Assembly (NCBI RefSeq): GCF_002288525.1
Contig: NZ_CP023068.1
Span: 1,488,001 to 1,552,000, forward strand
Reading direction: 5' to 3'
DNA: 64,000 nt
Origin: Sinorhizobium sojae CCBAU 05684
Lineage (GTDB): Bacteria; Pseudomonadota; Alphaproteobacteria; Rhizobiales; Rhizobiaceae
Shown: positions 1 through 8,005 of the stretch, in pieces
Layout of the letters: every line of letters begins with the position of its first letter
Numbering within the stretch: the first letter of the stretch is position 1
Notes under the pieces: model-generated
Databases searched by the model: none
Told to the model about the DNA's origin: nothing
Seen by the model: the letters and a program-made list of their open reading frames with translations, nothing else
Program-made: the position numbers and the translations under genes

Positions 1-1365
1 GAGATTGTCAGTCTGCTCGGCCATAGCGCAGGCGGCCGTCCTGGCGAGCGCTTGATGCGAAGGCTCGGCATGCCTGTCAGCGACGACACGATCCTGCGGC
101 GGCTGAAGCAGGATGCCGCGCTCGCTCATTGCGACGCTACGATCCGGGTCGTTGGCATAGACGACTGGAGCTGGCGGCGATCCTGGCGCTACGGCACGGT
201 GATCGTCGACCTGGAGCGCCGTTCGGTTGTCGATATCCTTGACGACCGGAGCGTGGCGAGTGCCGCGCGATGGCTGGAGCGGCACCCTTCTGTCGAAATC
301 GTGAGCCGAGACCGATGCGGGCTTTACGCGCAAGCCGCTCGCGAGGGTGCGCCGCAAGCGCGTCAGGTGGCTGATCGGTTCCATCTCATGCAGAATCTGC
401 GGGTCGCAATCGAGGAGCAGATGAGCCTTTCCGGCCGCGCTACTGGACGAGCATTGCTGTCGGATAAAAGTATCGGGAGCGCGCAAATCGATCTGATTCA
501 GGATGATCCGCACGTTGACGCAACGCACCGCCGCCGGGTGCGTCACGCTCATCGACAATCACGGCAGGTGGTGTTCGATACAGTGCACGCCTTGCGCAAG
601 GAGGGGCTGTCCTGTTCGGAGATCGCACGTCGCACCGGCTACGGCCGGCGCAGCATCGCGAAATGGCTGACTTTCGAGACGCCACCCGACCGACAGAAAG
701 CGGCGTTGAAGCCGACATCGCCCCTGTACTTTGAGGTGTTTCTCGCGGCATGCTGGAAAGATGGCAATCGTTGCGGACGGCATCTGTTCCACGATATCAA
801 ACAGCGCGGCTACACGGGCAGTTTTTCGAATCTCGAGCGGCTTCTCGCAAGCTGGCGCCGCGCCGAGAGGTCGGTCAAGGACAGTGCGTCGCCGGCTCCG
901 ATCATACCCGATCAACCGGCTCCCGATGCTGTCCCGATACGGGATCCGGGGACCGGCCATGTGATCTCGCCTGTAGTCGCAGCTGCCCTCTGCATGAAGC
1001 CGCGAGGCATGCTGACGATCAATCAGGCGAGCAAGGTGGATGCGCTGAAGCAGGGATCACATGAGTTTGCCCTGATGCGCAGCCTTGCCATCCGATTTCG
1101 CGGCATTCTCCGGAGCCGTGAATCGAGCAAGCTCGACATTTGGATCGACGATGCCGTCAGCACCGGGCTCGCCCCGATCGTCCGGTTCGCGCGGGTCTTG
1201 TGCCGTGACATCGGCGCCGTCCGCAACGCTATCGAACTGCCCTGGAGCAACGGCAAGGCAGAGGGCCAGATCAACCGCCTGAAGACGATCAAACGTGCGA
1301 TGTATGGCAGAGCAGGCCCGGAGCTCCTCAGAGCACGCATTCTCACCGTTATCTGCCAAGCGACA
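1..1365 (+). mobile_element. ISL3-type insertion element, left part outside the window
   Basis: The transposase frame is open from base 1, so the left end lies outside the window. I place the right end at 1365, where the inverted form of TGTCGCTTGGCA occurs. The same terminal word bounds the miniature element at 57100-57687, and bases 1-115 align with 57497-57611 inside that element. Beyond 1365 the sequence no longer looks like an ISL3 transposase. The left end cannot be checked here. Confidence 0.75.
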
Positions 1366-1812
1366 GCTTATCAATGGATGCGGAATGTGGTTTTGGCGGT
1401 CGCCCTACGCGAGCACCGGAACCTTCAAGCCGCCGGCGTCGCCGCCTTTGCCGATCACCCGAGTTTTCCGACTGCACGGAAGGCAAAACTTGGCCTCCTT
1501 GATCCGACCTTCGGCGGCCAAGCCGCAATTACGCCGATCTCCTATCAGGAAATCATCGACATTGCTCGCAACGTCGGGGTGGATCAGAAGCTTTGCGCCG
1601 ATCTTTTCAACACTCGCGTGAAAGCAGAGTCGTCGCCCTTGAGGGTAAATACGCTAGTCAGCGACCTTCGAGGGCAAGTCCTGCTTCCAGGATCGGATCC
1701 ACACCAGCAGAATAAGGGAGCGTTGCCTCGACTAGGATGTCTGGGGCGACACCACGCATTCGAGATCGGTGCCATCCACTTCGACCCGGTGGGTGGCAAC
1801 CAGCAAGAGTGA
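1..1812 (+). CDS. ISL3-family transposase, 5' partial, reading past the element end
   Basis: This is the DDE transposase of an ISL3-type element, which cuts and joins the element ends. The visible part holds the DDE-fold core starting near GIDDWSWRR, an HTH-like segment (CSEIARRTGYGRRSIAKWL) and the C-terminal family signature NGKAEGQINRLKTIKRAMYG. The zinc-binding N-terminus lies outside the window; a related one is seen at 57181. No stop occurs before the element end at 1365, so the frame runs about 149 codons into flanking DNA and stops at 1810-1812. The tail from residue 456 on has ordinary protein-like composition up to about base 1640 and may include a host gene fragment in frame. The last part is antisense to an S41 peptidase remnant. 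I doubt that the tail is functional. Confidence 0.75.
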   Translation, partial: EIVSLLGHSAGGRPGERLMRRLGMPVSDDTILRRLKQDAALAHCDATIRVVGIDDWSWRRSWRYGTVIVDLERRSVVDILDDRSVASAARWLERHPSVEIVSRDRCGLYAQAAREGAPQARQVADRFHLMQNLRVAIEEQMSLSGRATGRALLSDKSIGSAQIDLIQDDPHVDATHRRRVRHAHRQSRQVVFDTVHALRKEGLSCSEIARRTGYGRRSIAKWLTFETPPDRQKAALKPTSPLYFEVFLAACWKDGNRCGRHLFHDIKQRGYTGSFSNLERLLASWRRAERSVKDSASPAPIIPDQPAPDAVPIRDPGTGHVISPVVAAALCMKPRGMLTINQASKVDALKQGSHEFALMRSLAIRFRGILRSRESSKLDIWIDDAVSTGLAPIVRFARVLCRDIGAVRNAIELPWSNGKAEGQINRLKTIKRAMYGRAGPELLRARILTVICQATAYQWMRNVVLAVALREHRNLQAAGVAAFADHPSFPTARKAKLGLLDPTFGGQAAITPISYQEIIDIARNVGVDQKLCADLFNTRVKAESSPLRVNTLVSDLRGQVLLPGSDPHQQNKGALPRLGCLGRHHAFEIGAIHFDPVGGNQQE

Positions 1813-2000
1813 TTGATCCGAGAGCAGGAATGGGCGTGCCGCCACTACCGCGCCCGCCGTCCTGTTTCCGACCACGGTCGCACCATAGCGCTGTAGTGCA
1901 AAGGCGAGCACCTCGTTGCCGCTGCGGGTCGTTCCATCTACGAGCAGAATGACTGGCTTGATCTGGTGTGAGGCGTTTGGGGAGTTCATCACCGCCACCC
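1658..2000 (-). pseudogene. S41-family C-terminal processing peptidase, fragment
   Basis: The minus strand encodes the end of an S41 (Ctp/tricorn-type) serine peptidase. The segment ILLVDGTTRSGNEVLAF contains the catalytic-Ser region and is followed by YGATVVGNRTAGAVV. The frame breaks near 1755, and a second frame supplies the expected C-terminus beginning GVAPDILVEATLPYSAG. The N-terminal two thirds are absent. The frameshift and truncation make it a pseudogene. It lies between the ISL3-type element and the radical SAM operon and runs opposite to both. Confidence 0.65.
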
Positions 2001-2212
2001 ATATCGCCAGCTCGACCCCTAGCCGGCGGGCAACGCTGTATGGGGGCTCACAATACCGAACGCGGGTCCTTGGCGCGTTCGGACAAGGGTCTCCTCGAGT
2101 ATACTGGTCACGTCACATCAGCCTCGACCTTGGCCCAAAGGCAAAAAACCTTTTCAAAACGGTAATTTCAATCGAACCGACTGCCGGACCCGCGATGTCA
2201 TGCACGCATGAG

Positions 2213-2241
2213 TTGACAGTTTGACACTGCCTTCTTAACAT
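2213..2241 (+). promoter_or_regulatory. sigma70-type promoter of the radical SAM/B12 operon
   Basis: A consensus TTGACA (2213-2218) is separated by 17 bases from TAACAT (2236-2241). It lies about 145 bases upstream of the first gene at 2386 in an AT-richer stretch. A second TAACAT occurs 28 bases downstream in the tandem repeat, so two start sites are possible. The match to consensus is seen directly; transcription from it is inferred. Confidence 0.5.
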
Positions 2242-2270
2242 AGGTTTAACACTACTGCCTTCGTAACATA
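2226..2270 (+). repeat. tandem 17-bp repeat overlapping the operon promoter
   Basis: ACTGCCTTCTTAACATA (2226-2242) recurs as ACTGCCTTCGTAACATA (2254-2270), 16 of 17 bases identical with a 28-bp period. Each copy contains a -10-like TAACAT. The spacing and overlap with the promoter suggest an operator for a regulator encoded elsewhere, since no regulator gene adjoins the operon. Confidence 0.5.
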
Positions 2271-2385
2271 ACCTTAAAACTTATGGCGAAGCGCGTGAGA
2301 GGCCACGTCTATGTCTCTCTCGCTGCGTGTCTCTCGGGATCGGATTTGCGTACGACACCTTATCTGAGGACGGCAAAAGGAGGAC

Positions 2386-2628
2386 ATGTCGATGGTTGAA
2401 AGTAAGTTTCCTGGAAAATCCAAATGGCAGCTGCGCACCCGCAACGACAAAGCGGGCGAGCTTGAGATGGACGTTCCCGTGGATGAGTTGGTCAAGGCTT
2501 TGGCCAGCGAAGAGGAATCCGCCAAGTTCATGGAACGTCACAATCTGACCATGGAAGACTTTGTCGAGCGGGCCGAATTGCTCAACCGATATCTGAACAG
2601 CGCGGTGATCGACGTCACCCGCGTCTAG
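2386..2628 (+). CDS. 80-residue peptide, candidate precursor of the radical SAM/B12 operon
   Basis: This small acidic protein starts at ATG 2386 (MSMVES) behind a perfect AAAGGAGG at 2374-2381. I do not recognise the family. It has no Cys and no signal peptide. A basic N-terminal part (SKFPGKSKWQLRTRN) leads into an amphipathic acidic helix (VPVDELVKALASEEESAKFM), then MEDFVERAELLNRYL and a short tail ending in VIDVTRV. The TAG stop overlaps the GTG start of the radical SAM gene (TAGTG), so the two are translationally coupled. Size, position and coupling fit a RiPP-type precursor with a long leader and a short C-terminal core, but no GG cleavage site or known leader motif is visible. It could instead be a small accessory or carrier protein. 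Confidence 0.8.
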   Translation: MSMVESKFPGKSKWQLRTRNDKAGELEMDVPVDELVKALASEEESAKFMERHNLTMEDFVERAELLNRYLNSAVIDVTRV

Positions 2629-4826
2629 TGGCTGGGCTTCAGCCGGCGGTCGACCGTCGTACCCTTGCGATCGCGGCACGCGTGAACCGTTTTGCCGCGC
2701 CCAGTGCATTTATGGCCTATGCGCAATCTGTCCTTGCGGTCTATGTCGCGGCGGGATTGTGCTTTGGCCGAGATGGGCAGCGGCTCCGCCCGCATTTCGT
2801 TAGATATCGCGGTAAGACGGGTGACATGGCGGGGCCGGATTTGCCGCTTTGCGATTTCGGGGCGCAGGATGGCGGTTGGGCAAAAGGCACCGCCTTCGCC
2901 GAAAATCCTGCGGCCGTTGCTTTTCGCGCGCTGATCGGAATTTCACTGCCAGAGATGGATCGTGGCCCACTTATGTCCGGGCAATGGCAGCCGGGTGGCT
3001 TGGCCACCGCGTGGCATGCCGATCCGCCTGCACCCGGGGATTTCGTATTTTCCTATGCGGTCAGTCCGACAACGCCCGCGCCGGCGGATATCGATCATGC
3101 AGCGGCGCTGATCGGGGCGCTTCTCGACGTCGTCGAGTTGCTGGACGAGGACGAAGTCATCGTACCGGGCTGGATCGCGCAGGGCGCCGAGAAAAGGGAC
3201 CTGCCCGCGCCACATCCCGCGGCACCCCCCGAGATCGGCGCGCGAACCGATGGCAAGGCGGGCTCGGGCCATCGCCAGCCCCTGCATTCGGTTGTCGGAG
3301 CGCAGCCCTCAATCGTCGCTTTAGCGCGGCATTGGTCACTGGTTGCGGGCGCGATCGCCGACGGCTCGGGCCTGCCTGCCCCGATCACCGGTTTCCGCCT
3401 GCGTCGCACGGCCGACTGGCAGGTACCTTCTACCGGCGATCCGGCCGAGGTCTATGAACATCTCGGCCGCGTCTGCAATGTTTCGTGCAAATTCTGCTAT
3501 CTCTTCGGCAATCCCGGGAATCTAGCGATCGCACGCGGCACACGGGTCATTCGCCAGGACGAGGTTGAGACAAGGCTGCGCTATTTCCTCGCCGATACCG
3601 GTCAGGCGCTGTTCCATGCCGAGTGGGAAAACAACGAAACGCTGGTCGATCCGAAACTGCCGCAGCTTTTGCCGAGGCTGAGAGAGGCATCGGACAAACC
3701 CTTTTTCTTCGTCACGAACGGCAATCCCCTGACACCGGCGATGCTGGATCTTCTGGCCTCGGTCAAGCCGGTGCATGTGATCGTCTCGATCAATAGCGCC
3801 AATCCCGAATTGCGCGCGGATGTCATGCGCGAATCGAAGACAAGGCGCGCGCGTGCGCTAGAGGGGCTTTACGGGCTGGACGACCGCGGGATCTCATTCG
3901 GCATCAGCCTGGCCGCCTTTCCCGAGTTTCCGATCGACGATCTCCAGGCGACGATCGAGCATGTCGCGACCCTGCGCGCGGCTTATGTCCGGATCAACCT
4001 GCCGGGCTACACACGCTATTTGCCGCCCGAGCATCCCTTTGACACCCCGTCCACCTGGGCGCGCGTTACCGAATGGGCGCGCGCGTTGCGCGCGCACGTG
4101 CGACTGCCCATCCTCGTCATTCCCAGCGCGTTTGAAGAGAATCTCTACCATGACGATCCCGTGGCCGCGCGGGTCATCGGCACGATCCCGAACTCTCCCG
4201 CCGATCGGGCCGGGCTGCGGCCGGGCGACGTGATCGAGCGGATCGGGTTGCTGCCGGTGACGTCGCGCGCCTCGGCCCAGGCGCTTTTGTCACTGGATCG
4301 GGGTGATGCGCGGCTAACCGTACGACGGGGGGCAGCCGTCCATACGCTTTGCCTCGATGCGACGGCGGGCGCGTTTCCTTATGTCGGAGAGAGCTATGGC
4401 AAATACCGCTTTCCGAAGGGCATGGTGCTGGCACCCTCGCTGTCCGATGCCGATATCCGCCAGGTCTGCGACCAGATCGACGATTATGGCGCGAAGAATG
4501 CCTGGGTCTTTACCTCACGGCTGATGATGCCGGCCGTCCGCCGGCTTCTCGCGCCTTACGATCTTTGGGACCGCGTGCGGCTGGTGCCTGTCGACAACCA
4601 CTATCTGGGCGGAAATATCCAAGTGCTGGATATGGCGACAATCGGAGATATGACCCGCCATGTCGAGGCCGAGACAACCGCGGCGGCGCGCCCCGATTTA
4701 TTGTTGAGCCCCGGCACCGGGTTCAATCGCGAGGGCCGCGATCTTCTGGGGCGGCACTGGAAGGATCTGCCGAACCATTTCGACATTCCGTGCGAACTGA
4801 TGTCCTGTTCGCGCTTCACGTTCTGA
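2628..4826 (+). CDS. radical SAM protein with PDZ and DUF512-like domains
   Basis: This 732-residue protein starts at GTG 2628, overlapping the upstream stop. Residues 1-260 form an unrecognised N-terminal domain. The radical SAM cluster motif CxxxCxxC is C283, C287 and C290 (CNVSCKFC), followed by AEWENNE and NLPGYTR segments of the barrel. Residues about 512-585 look like a PDZ domain (IPNSPADRAGLRPGDVIERI). Residues 595-732 resemble DUF512 (GKYRFPKGMVLAPSL, LLLSPGTGFNREG). PDZ, radical SAM and DUF512 also occur together in a known uncharacterised family, TIGR03279. Here the PDZ lies between the other two, and a long N-terminal region is added. It presumably binds the 80-residue peptide or a later intermediate and does the first radical step. 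The substrate is unknown. Confidence 0.85.
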   Translation: MAGLQPAVDRRTLAIAARVNRFAAPSAFMAYAQSVLAVYVAAGLCFGRDGQRLRPHFVRYRGKTGDMAGPDLPLCDFGAQDGGWAKGTAFAENPAAVAFRALIGISLPEMDRGPLMSGQWQPGGLATAWHADPPAPGDFVFSYAVSPTTPAPADIDHAAALIGALLDVVELLDEDEVIVPGWIAQGAEKRDLPAPHPAAPPEIGARTDGKAGSGHRQPLHSVVGAQPSIVALARHWSLVAGAIADGSGLPAPITGFRLRRTADWQVPSTGDPAEVYEHLGRVCNVSCKFCYLFGNPGNLAIARGTRVIRQDEVETRLRYFLADTGQALFHAEWENNETLVDPKLPQLLPRLREASDKPFFFVTNGNPLTPAMLDLLASVKPVHVIVSINSANPELRADVMRESKTRRARALEGLYGLDDRGISFGISLAAFPEFPIDDLQATIEHVATLRAAYVRINLPGYTRYLPPEHPFDTPSTWARVTEWARALRAHVRLPILVIPSAFEENLYHDDPVAARVIGTIPNSPADRAGLRPGDVIERIGLLPVTSRASAQALLSLDRGDARLTVRRGAAVHTLCLDATAGAFPYVGESYGKYRFPKGMVLAPSLSDADIRQVCDQIDDYGAKNAWVFTSRLMMPAVRRLLAPYDLWDRVRLVPVDNHYLGGNIQVLDMATIGDMTRHVEAETTAAARPDLLLSPGTGFNREGRDLLGRHWKDLPNHFDIPCELMSCSRFTF

Positions 4827-4837
4827 GAGAGGGGCCG

Positions 4838-6487
4838 ATGACCCGAGCGATCCGTGCCGCCTTCGTCAGACCACCCTCGACGGTGACGCATGAATATTCA
4901 AAGCCGGTAGAATGCCTCGCGCTTGGCTATCTTTGCGCCGCGCTGCGCGAAGCGGGGCACGGGGCGGTGCTGTTGGACGGGCTCTTATGGCGGTGGAGCG
5001 TCGATGAGACGGTAGAGCGAATCCTTGCCGCGGATGTCGACGTGGTCGGATTGAGCGTCGCCTTTCAATATCTGCCGCCCGAAATTCCCGACATCGCCAA
5101 AAGGCTGCGCGCCGCCGGCTTTGCCGGGCCGATCTTGGTCGGGGGCCATTCGGTTTCTTTCGCAGCAGATGAGGTCGTTCTGGCACATCCCGAGATTTCG
5201 GCCGTCATCCGGGGCGAGGGCGAAAGCGCCATAGCCGCAATCGCCACCAAACTGGCCGCGGGCGAGGATTTCCGGACAGCGCCGGGCGTGACCTTCGCCG
5301 AGGATGGGCGAGCCGTTCAGCGGCCGGTCCGGCGCGAGGCAGATCTGGACGCGCTGCCAAGGCCGGCGCGCGATGCCGTGCCGGATATCCTCGCCAATGA
5401 CGGGCTGGTCGCAATCTCGACCAGCCGAGGCTGCTATGCGCGCTGCACCTTTTGCAGCGTCCCGCGCTTTTTCGGGCTGGAGGCAGGTCACAAACACGCG
5501 TCTGGCGCGTGGCTTTCCCGTTCGCCCGCCTGCGTTGTCGAGGAAATGCGCGATCTGAAGAACCGTTTCGGCATCATCGAATTGCTGTTCGTCGATGACG
5601 AATTCTTTGGCGGCAGCGAGGCGGGCAAGCGCCGCGCCGAAGAGCTGGCCGCGCGGCTGATTGAAGCCGATCTGGGGATTCGCTTCGCGATCTCGTGCCG
5701 GGCCGAAAATGTCGAAGAGGCGCTGTTTGCCCGGCTTCAGGCGGCGGGTCTGTCGCATGTCTTCATCGGCATCGAATCGGGCGTCGCTCAGGCGCTGAAG
5801 CTGTTCGCGAAGTCCCAGACCCTCGATGACAGCCGCCGCGCGATCGCAACGGTCAAGCGGCTGGGCCTGTCGTTCCAGGCCGGCTTTATGGCGTTCAACC
5901 ACCAAAGCACGCTGGCTGACATCCGGCTGAACCTCGATTTCCTCGAAGAGATCGGCGAGGCGAAACCGTATAATTTCAACACCGCCGCGGCGCCCTATCG
6001 CGGGACGCCTTTGGCCGACAAGGTCGCCCGCGACGGGATGATGACGGACGCCGCGCGGCGCACCGCGACGGGGTTTCTCGACCTCCATGTCGCGCTGGCC
6101 AGAGAGGCCGCGGCCGAGATCGCCGCCGCCGCTGCGCCGTTCATCGGCGCGATCGCCGCGCTGCAATCGGCGATCACCTATCAGTGGCGACGCGACGTGC
6201 CCGCGCGCTCTGACGAGACGCGGCGCGTCGTCAACGCGCTGGAAGCGGCGATCAATGCCGAGCTGTTCCAGATGATGCGCGAAACCGTCGAGACGCTGGA
6301 AAGCCAGCCCGCAATTTCCGGAGCCACGCTTCTTGACGATCTGCGGGCGCGACTGGGCACATGGCGCAAATCCAAAGAAGGATCGGTCGCTCTTGTCTGT
6401 GCCTGGGTGCGTCAGAAAGAGGGCGAGGTGCGCTATTGGACACAGTCCGATCTGATCGCCCATCCGCAGGAGCATGCCAATGCGTGA
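4838..6487 (+). CDS. cobalamin-binding radical SAM protein (class B-like), first copy
   Basis: The protein has 549 residues and starts at ATG 4838 behind GAGAGAGGGG. Residues 1-150 form a Rossmann-like B12-binding domain (VDVVGLSVAFQ, GPILVGGHSVSF, AVIRGEGE). It lacks the DxHxxG motif, as is usual for class B radical SAM proteins. The 4Fe-4S motif is C199, C203 and C206 in SRGCYARCTFC. A later LLFVDDEFFGG and a GIESG segment (FIGIESGVAQAL) are typical of this superfamily. The C-terminal 150 residues are Ala-rich and probably family-specific. Known relatives methylate unactivated carbon or phosphorus or rearrange rings. Its gene overlaps the next by 8-14 bases. Confidence 0.9.
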   Translation: MTRAIRAAFVRPPSTVTHEYSKPVECLALGYLCAALREAGHGAVLLDGLLWRWSVDETVERILAADVDVVGLSVAFQYLPPEIPDIAKRLRAAGFAGPILVGGHSVSFAADEVVLAHPEISAVIRGEGESAIAAIATKLAAGEDFRTAPGVTFAEDGRAVQRPVRREADLDALPRPARDAVPDILANDGLVAISTSRGCYARCTFCSVPRFFGLEAGHKHASGAWLSRSPACVVEEMRDLKNRFGIIELLFVDDEFFGGSEAGKRRAEELAARLIEADLGIRFAISCRAENVEEALFARLQAAGLSHVFIGIESGVAQALKLFAKSQTLDDSRRAIATVKRLGLSFQAGFMAFNHQSTLADIRLNLDFLEEIGEAKPYNFNTAAAPYRGTPLADKVARDGMMTDAARRTATGFLDLHVALAREAAAEIAAAAAPFIGAIAALQSAITYQWRRDVPARSDETRRVVNALEAAINAELFQMMRETVETLESQPAISGATLLDDLRARLGTWRKSKEGSVALVCAWVRQKEGEVRYWTQSDLIAHPQEHANA

Positions 6488-7100
6488 TCTTGCCACCTCC
6501 CAACAGGAAACGACACCGCTTGGCCGTACAGCGCATGTCCTGATGCAGACGCCGGACCCAGCCCACCAGCTTGCCGATCATATCGAGGCGATGAGGCTTG
6601 CGACGTTTCGCGCGCGGCTTTCGCCGCCTGAGGGGCCCGCCGGGCAGTGGATCCTCGATCTCGGTGACGAGATGGCCGCCCCCAACCGCCCGCAACTTCT
6701 GCTGAATTTCTTCGATCCTGACAGTTTTGGCGCACTCTGGGTCGCGGGCGAGTTGGTGCCGCATGCGCATGAGCGGCCATTCGCGACGCGGCTGCTGTCC
6801 GGACGCTACGCGCAATGGCTTTATCACCGGGACGAGACGGGCACCCTACACATTGTCGAAAAGATGCATGTCGCGGCGGGACAGATCTATGGCCTCGGGT
6901 CCGAGCGGATCCATCTGATCCTGATGCCGGCAGAGGGCACGCTGTCGTTGTCGATCCGCGGGCCGGCGCGCGGCCCGGCAGGCACGGCCCCGCAGCCGCC
7001 TTTGCCAGAGGATGCCGCCGCGCGCATCCGCGAGCGGATGCTGGCCGCCCTCCGCGATGCGCCTCCGGCAAAAGCCGCGCTTTTGGGGATCTGGGACTGA
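6480..7100 (+). CDS. cupin-like protein of about 206 residues
   Basis: Two starts are possible, ATG 6474 and ATG 6480, both inside the end of the preceding gene. I do not recognise a named family. The centre reads PHAHERPFATRLLSGRYAQWLYH and then HIVEKMHVAAGQIYGL with a later ERIHLIL. This resembles a cupin or cysteine-dioxygenase-type metal site (HxH, a following E, and a distal H). The C-terminus is Pro- and Ala-rich. The stop overlaps the start of the next gene (TGATG). In the operon it may be a small metal-dependent oxygenase, isomerase or binding protein. The fold is inferred from the His pattern only. Confidence 0.8.
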   Translation: MRDLATSQQETTPLGRTAHVLMQTPDPAHQLADHIEAMRLATFRARLSPPEGPAGQWILDLGDEMAAPNRPQLLLNFFDPDSFGALWVAGELVPHAHERPFATRLLSGRYAQWLYHRDETGTLHIVEKMHVAAGQIYGLGSERIHLILMPAEGTLSLSIRGPARGPAGTAPQPPLPEDAAARIRERMLAALRDAPPAKAALLGIWD

Positions 7101-8005
7101 TGCGGGGGGGCGAGCGGATCGTTCTGGGCAGTTGGGGGCTGGCCGGCCAGTTCGAACGCGCGGGCACGCGGATCGGCTATGGCGCGGTGCCGGAGGCCCA
7201 GGCCCTGGACGTGCTCGACCGGGCCTGGGCGCTTGGCATCCGGCATGTCGACACCGCGTCCGGCTATGGCGGCGGTGCGGGCCTAGCGCGGATCGCGCGC
7301 TGGTCGCGGAAAACGGGCCGCCACTTCGCTCTTACCCTGAAACTCGGGCGCCCTCTGAACGCAGAGGGCCGGCCAGAGCGGCGCCTGACCCGGCAGGATT
7401 TGGCCGATGAGCTTGCAAGCGCCGAGTCGGTCATCGGCCCATCGGCAAGCCTTCTGCTGAAGGATCCGCCATTGGACGCGCCCGAGGCCCTCGCCGTACA
7501 TCTCGAGACGCTGCAGGCATTCGCACCCGGAGGCCAGACGGGGATTTCTACGCACCAGATCGCCGCCTGCCACGATCTGCCCCTGCCGGGGGGCGGGCGC
7601 ATCGCACAAATCGAGTTCAACGGCGTCAATCAGGGCATGGCGGCGCCGGCGGCGCGGGCGTTGAAGGCCAAAGGCTGGGAGGTCTGGGCGATGCAGCCGC
7701 TTTGCTACGGGTTTCTGAGCGGGCGCTACACCGATCAATGGGCCTTCCCCGAAGGGGATTTTCGCGCGGCGTTGCCGCCCTCGATCCGGGCGCTTTATCT
7801 TCGGGGCGCGCAACTCTTTGATGCCGGACGCGCACGACCTAAAGGGATTTCCCCGTCCGTCGACGCCCTGGCCTTTTGTCTGAGTCACCCCGCCATCGAC
7901 AAGGTCGTGATCGGGCCGAAGACGGTCGCACAGCTGAACGATATCGAAACCGCGCTGGCGCATGCGGAAAAGCAGGAGGGCCTGGCGCATGACCATGCGG
8001 TTTGA
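7100..8005 (+). CDS. aldo/keto reductase-like protein without the catalytic His
   Basis: This 301-residue protein starts at ATG 7100, overlapping the upstream stop. It has aldo/keto-reductase features: the N-terminal strand IRHVDTASGYGG with D51 and Y56, K81 in LTLKLG, and a C-terminal cofactor-side motif IDKVVIGPKTVAQLNDI. The fourth member of the family tetrad, normally His in a YLLH-type strand, is K121 here (LLLKDPP). The barrel is probably intact, so it may bind NADPH or another ligand and act as a modified reductase, or it may have lost redox function. The longer open frame upstream of 7100 lies inside the previous gene and is not used. Confidence 0.85.
   Translation: MRGGERIVLGSWGLAGQFERAGTRIGYGAVPEAQALDVLDRAWALGIRHVDTASGYGGGAGLARIARWSRKTGRHFALTLKLGRPLNAEGRPERRLTRQDLADELASAESVIGPSASLLLKDPPLDAPEALAVHLETLQAFAPGGQTGISTHQIAACHDLPLPGGGRIAQIEFNGVNQGMAAPAARALKAKGWEVWAMQPLCYGFLSGRYTDQWAFPEGDFRAALPPSIRALYLRGAQLFDAGRARPKGISPSVDALAFCLSHPAIDKVVIGPKTVAQLNDIETALAHAEKQEGLAHDHAV

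Noticed and set aside
4985-6496. Long minus-strand open frame of about 500 codons opposite the first B12 radical SAM gene
   Set aside because: Its composition (Arg- and Gly-rich, no motif) is that of the complement of GC-rich codons. The plus-strand protein has clear catalytic motifs.
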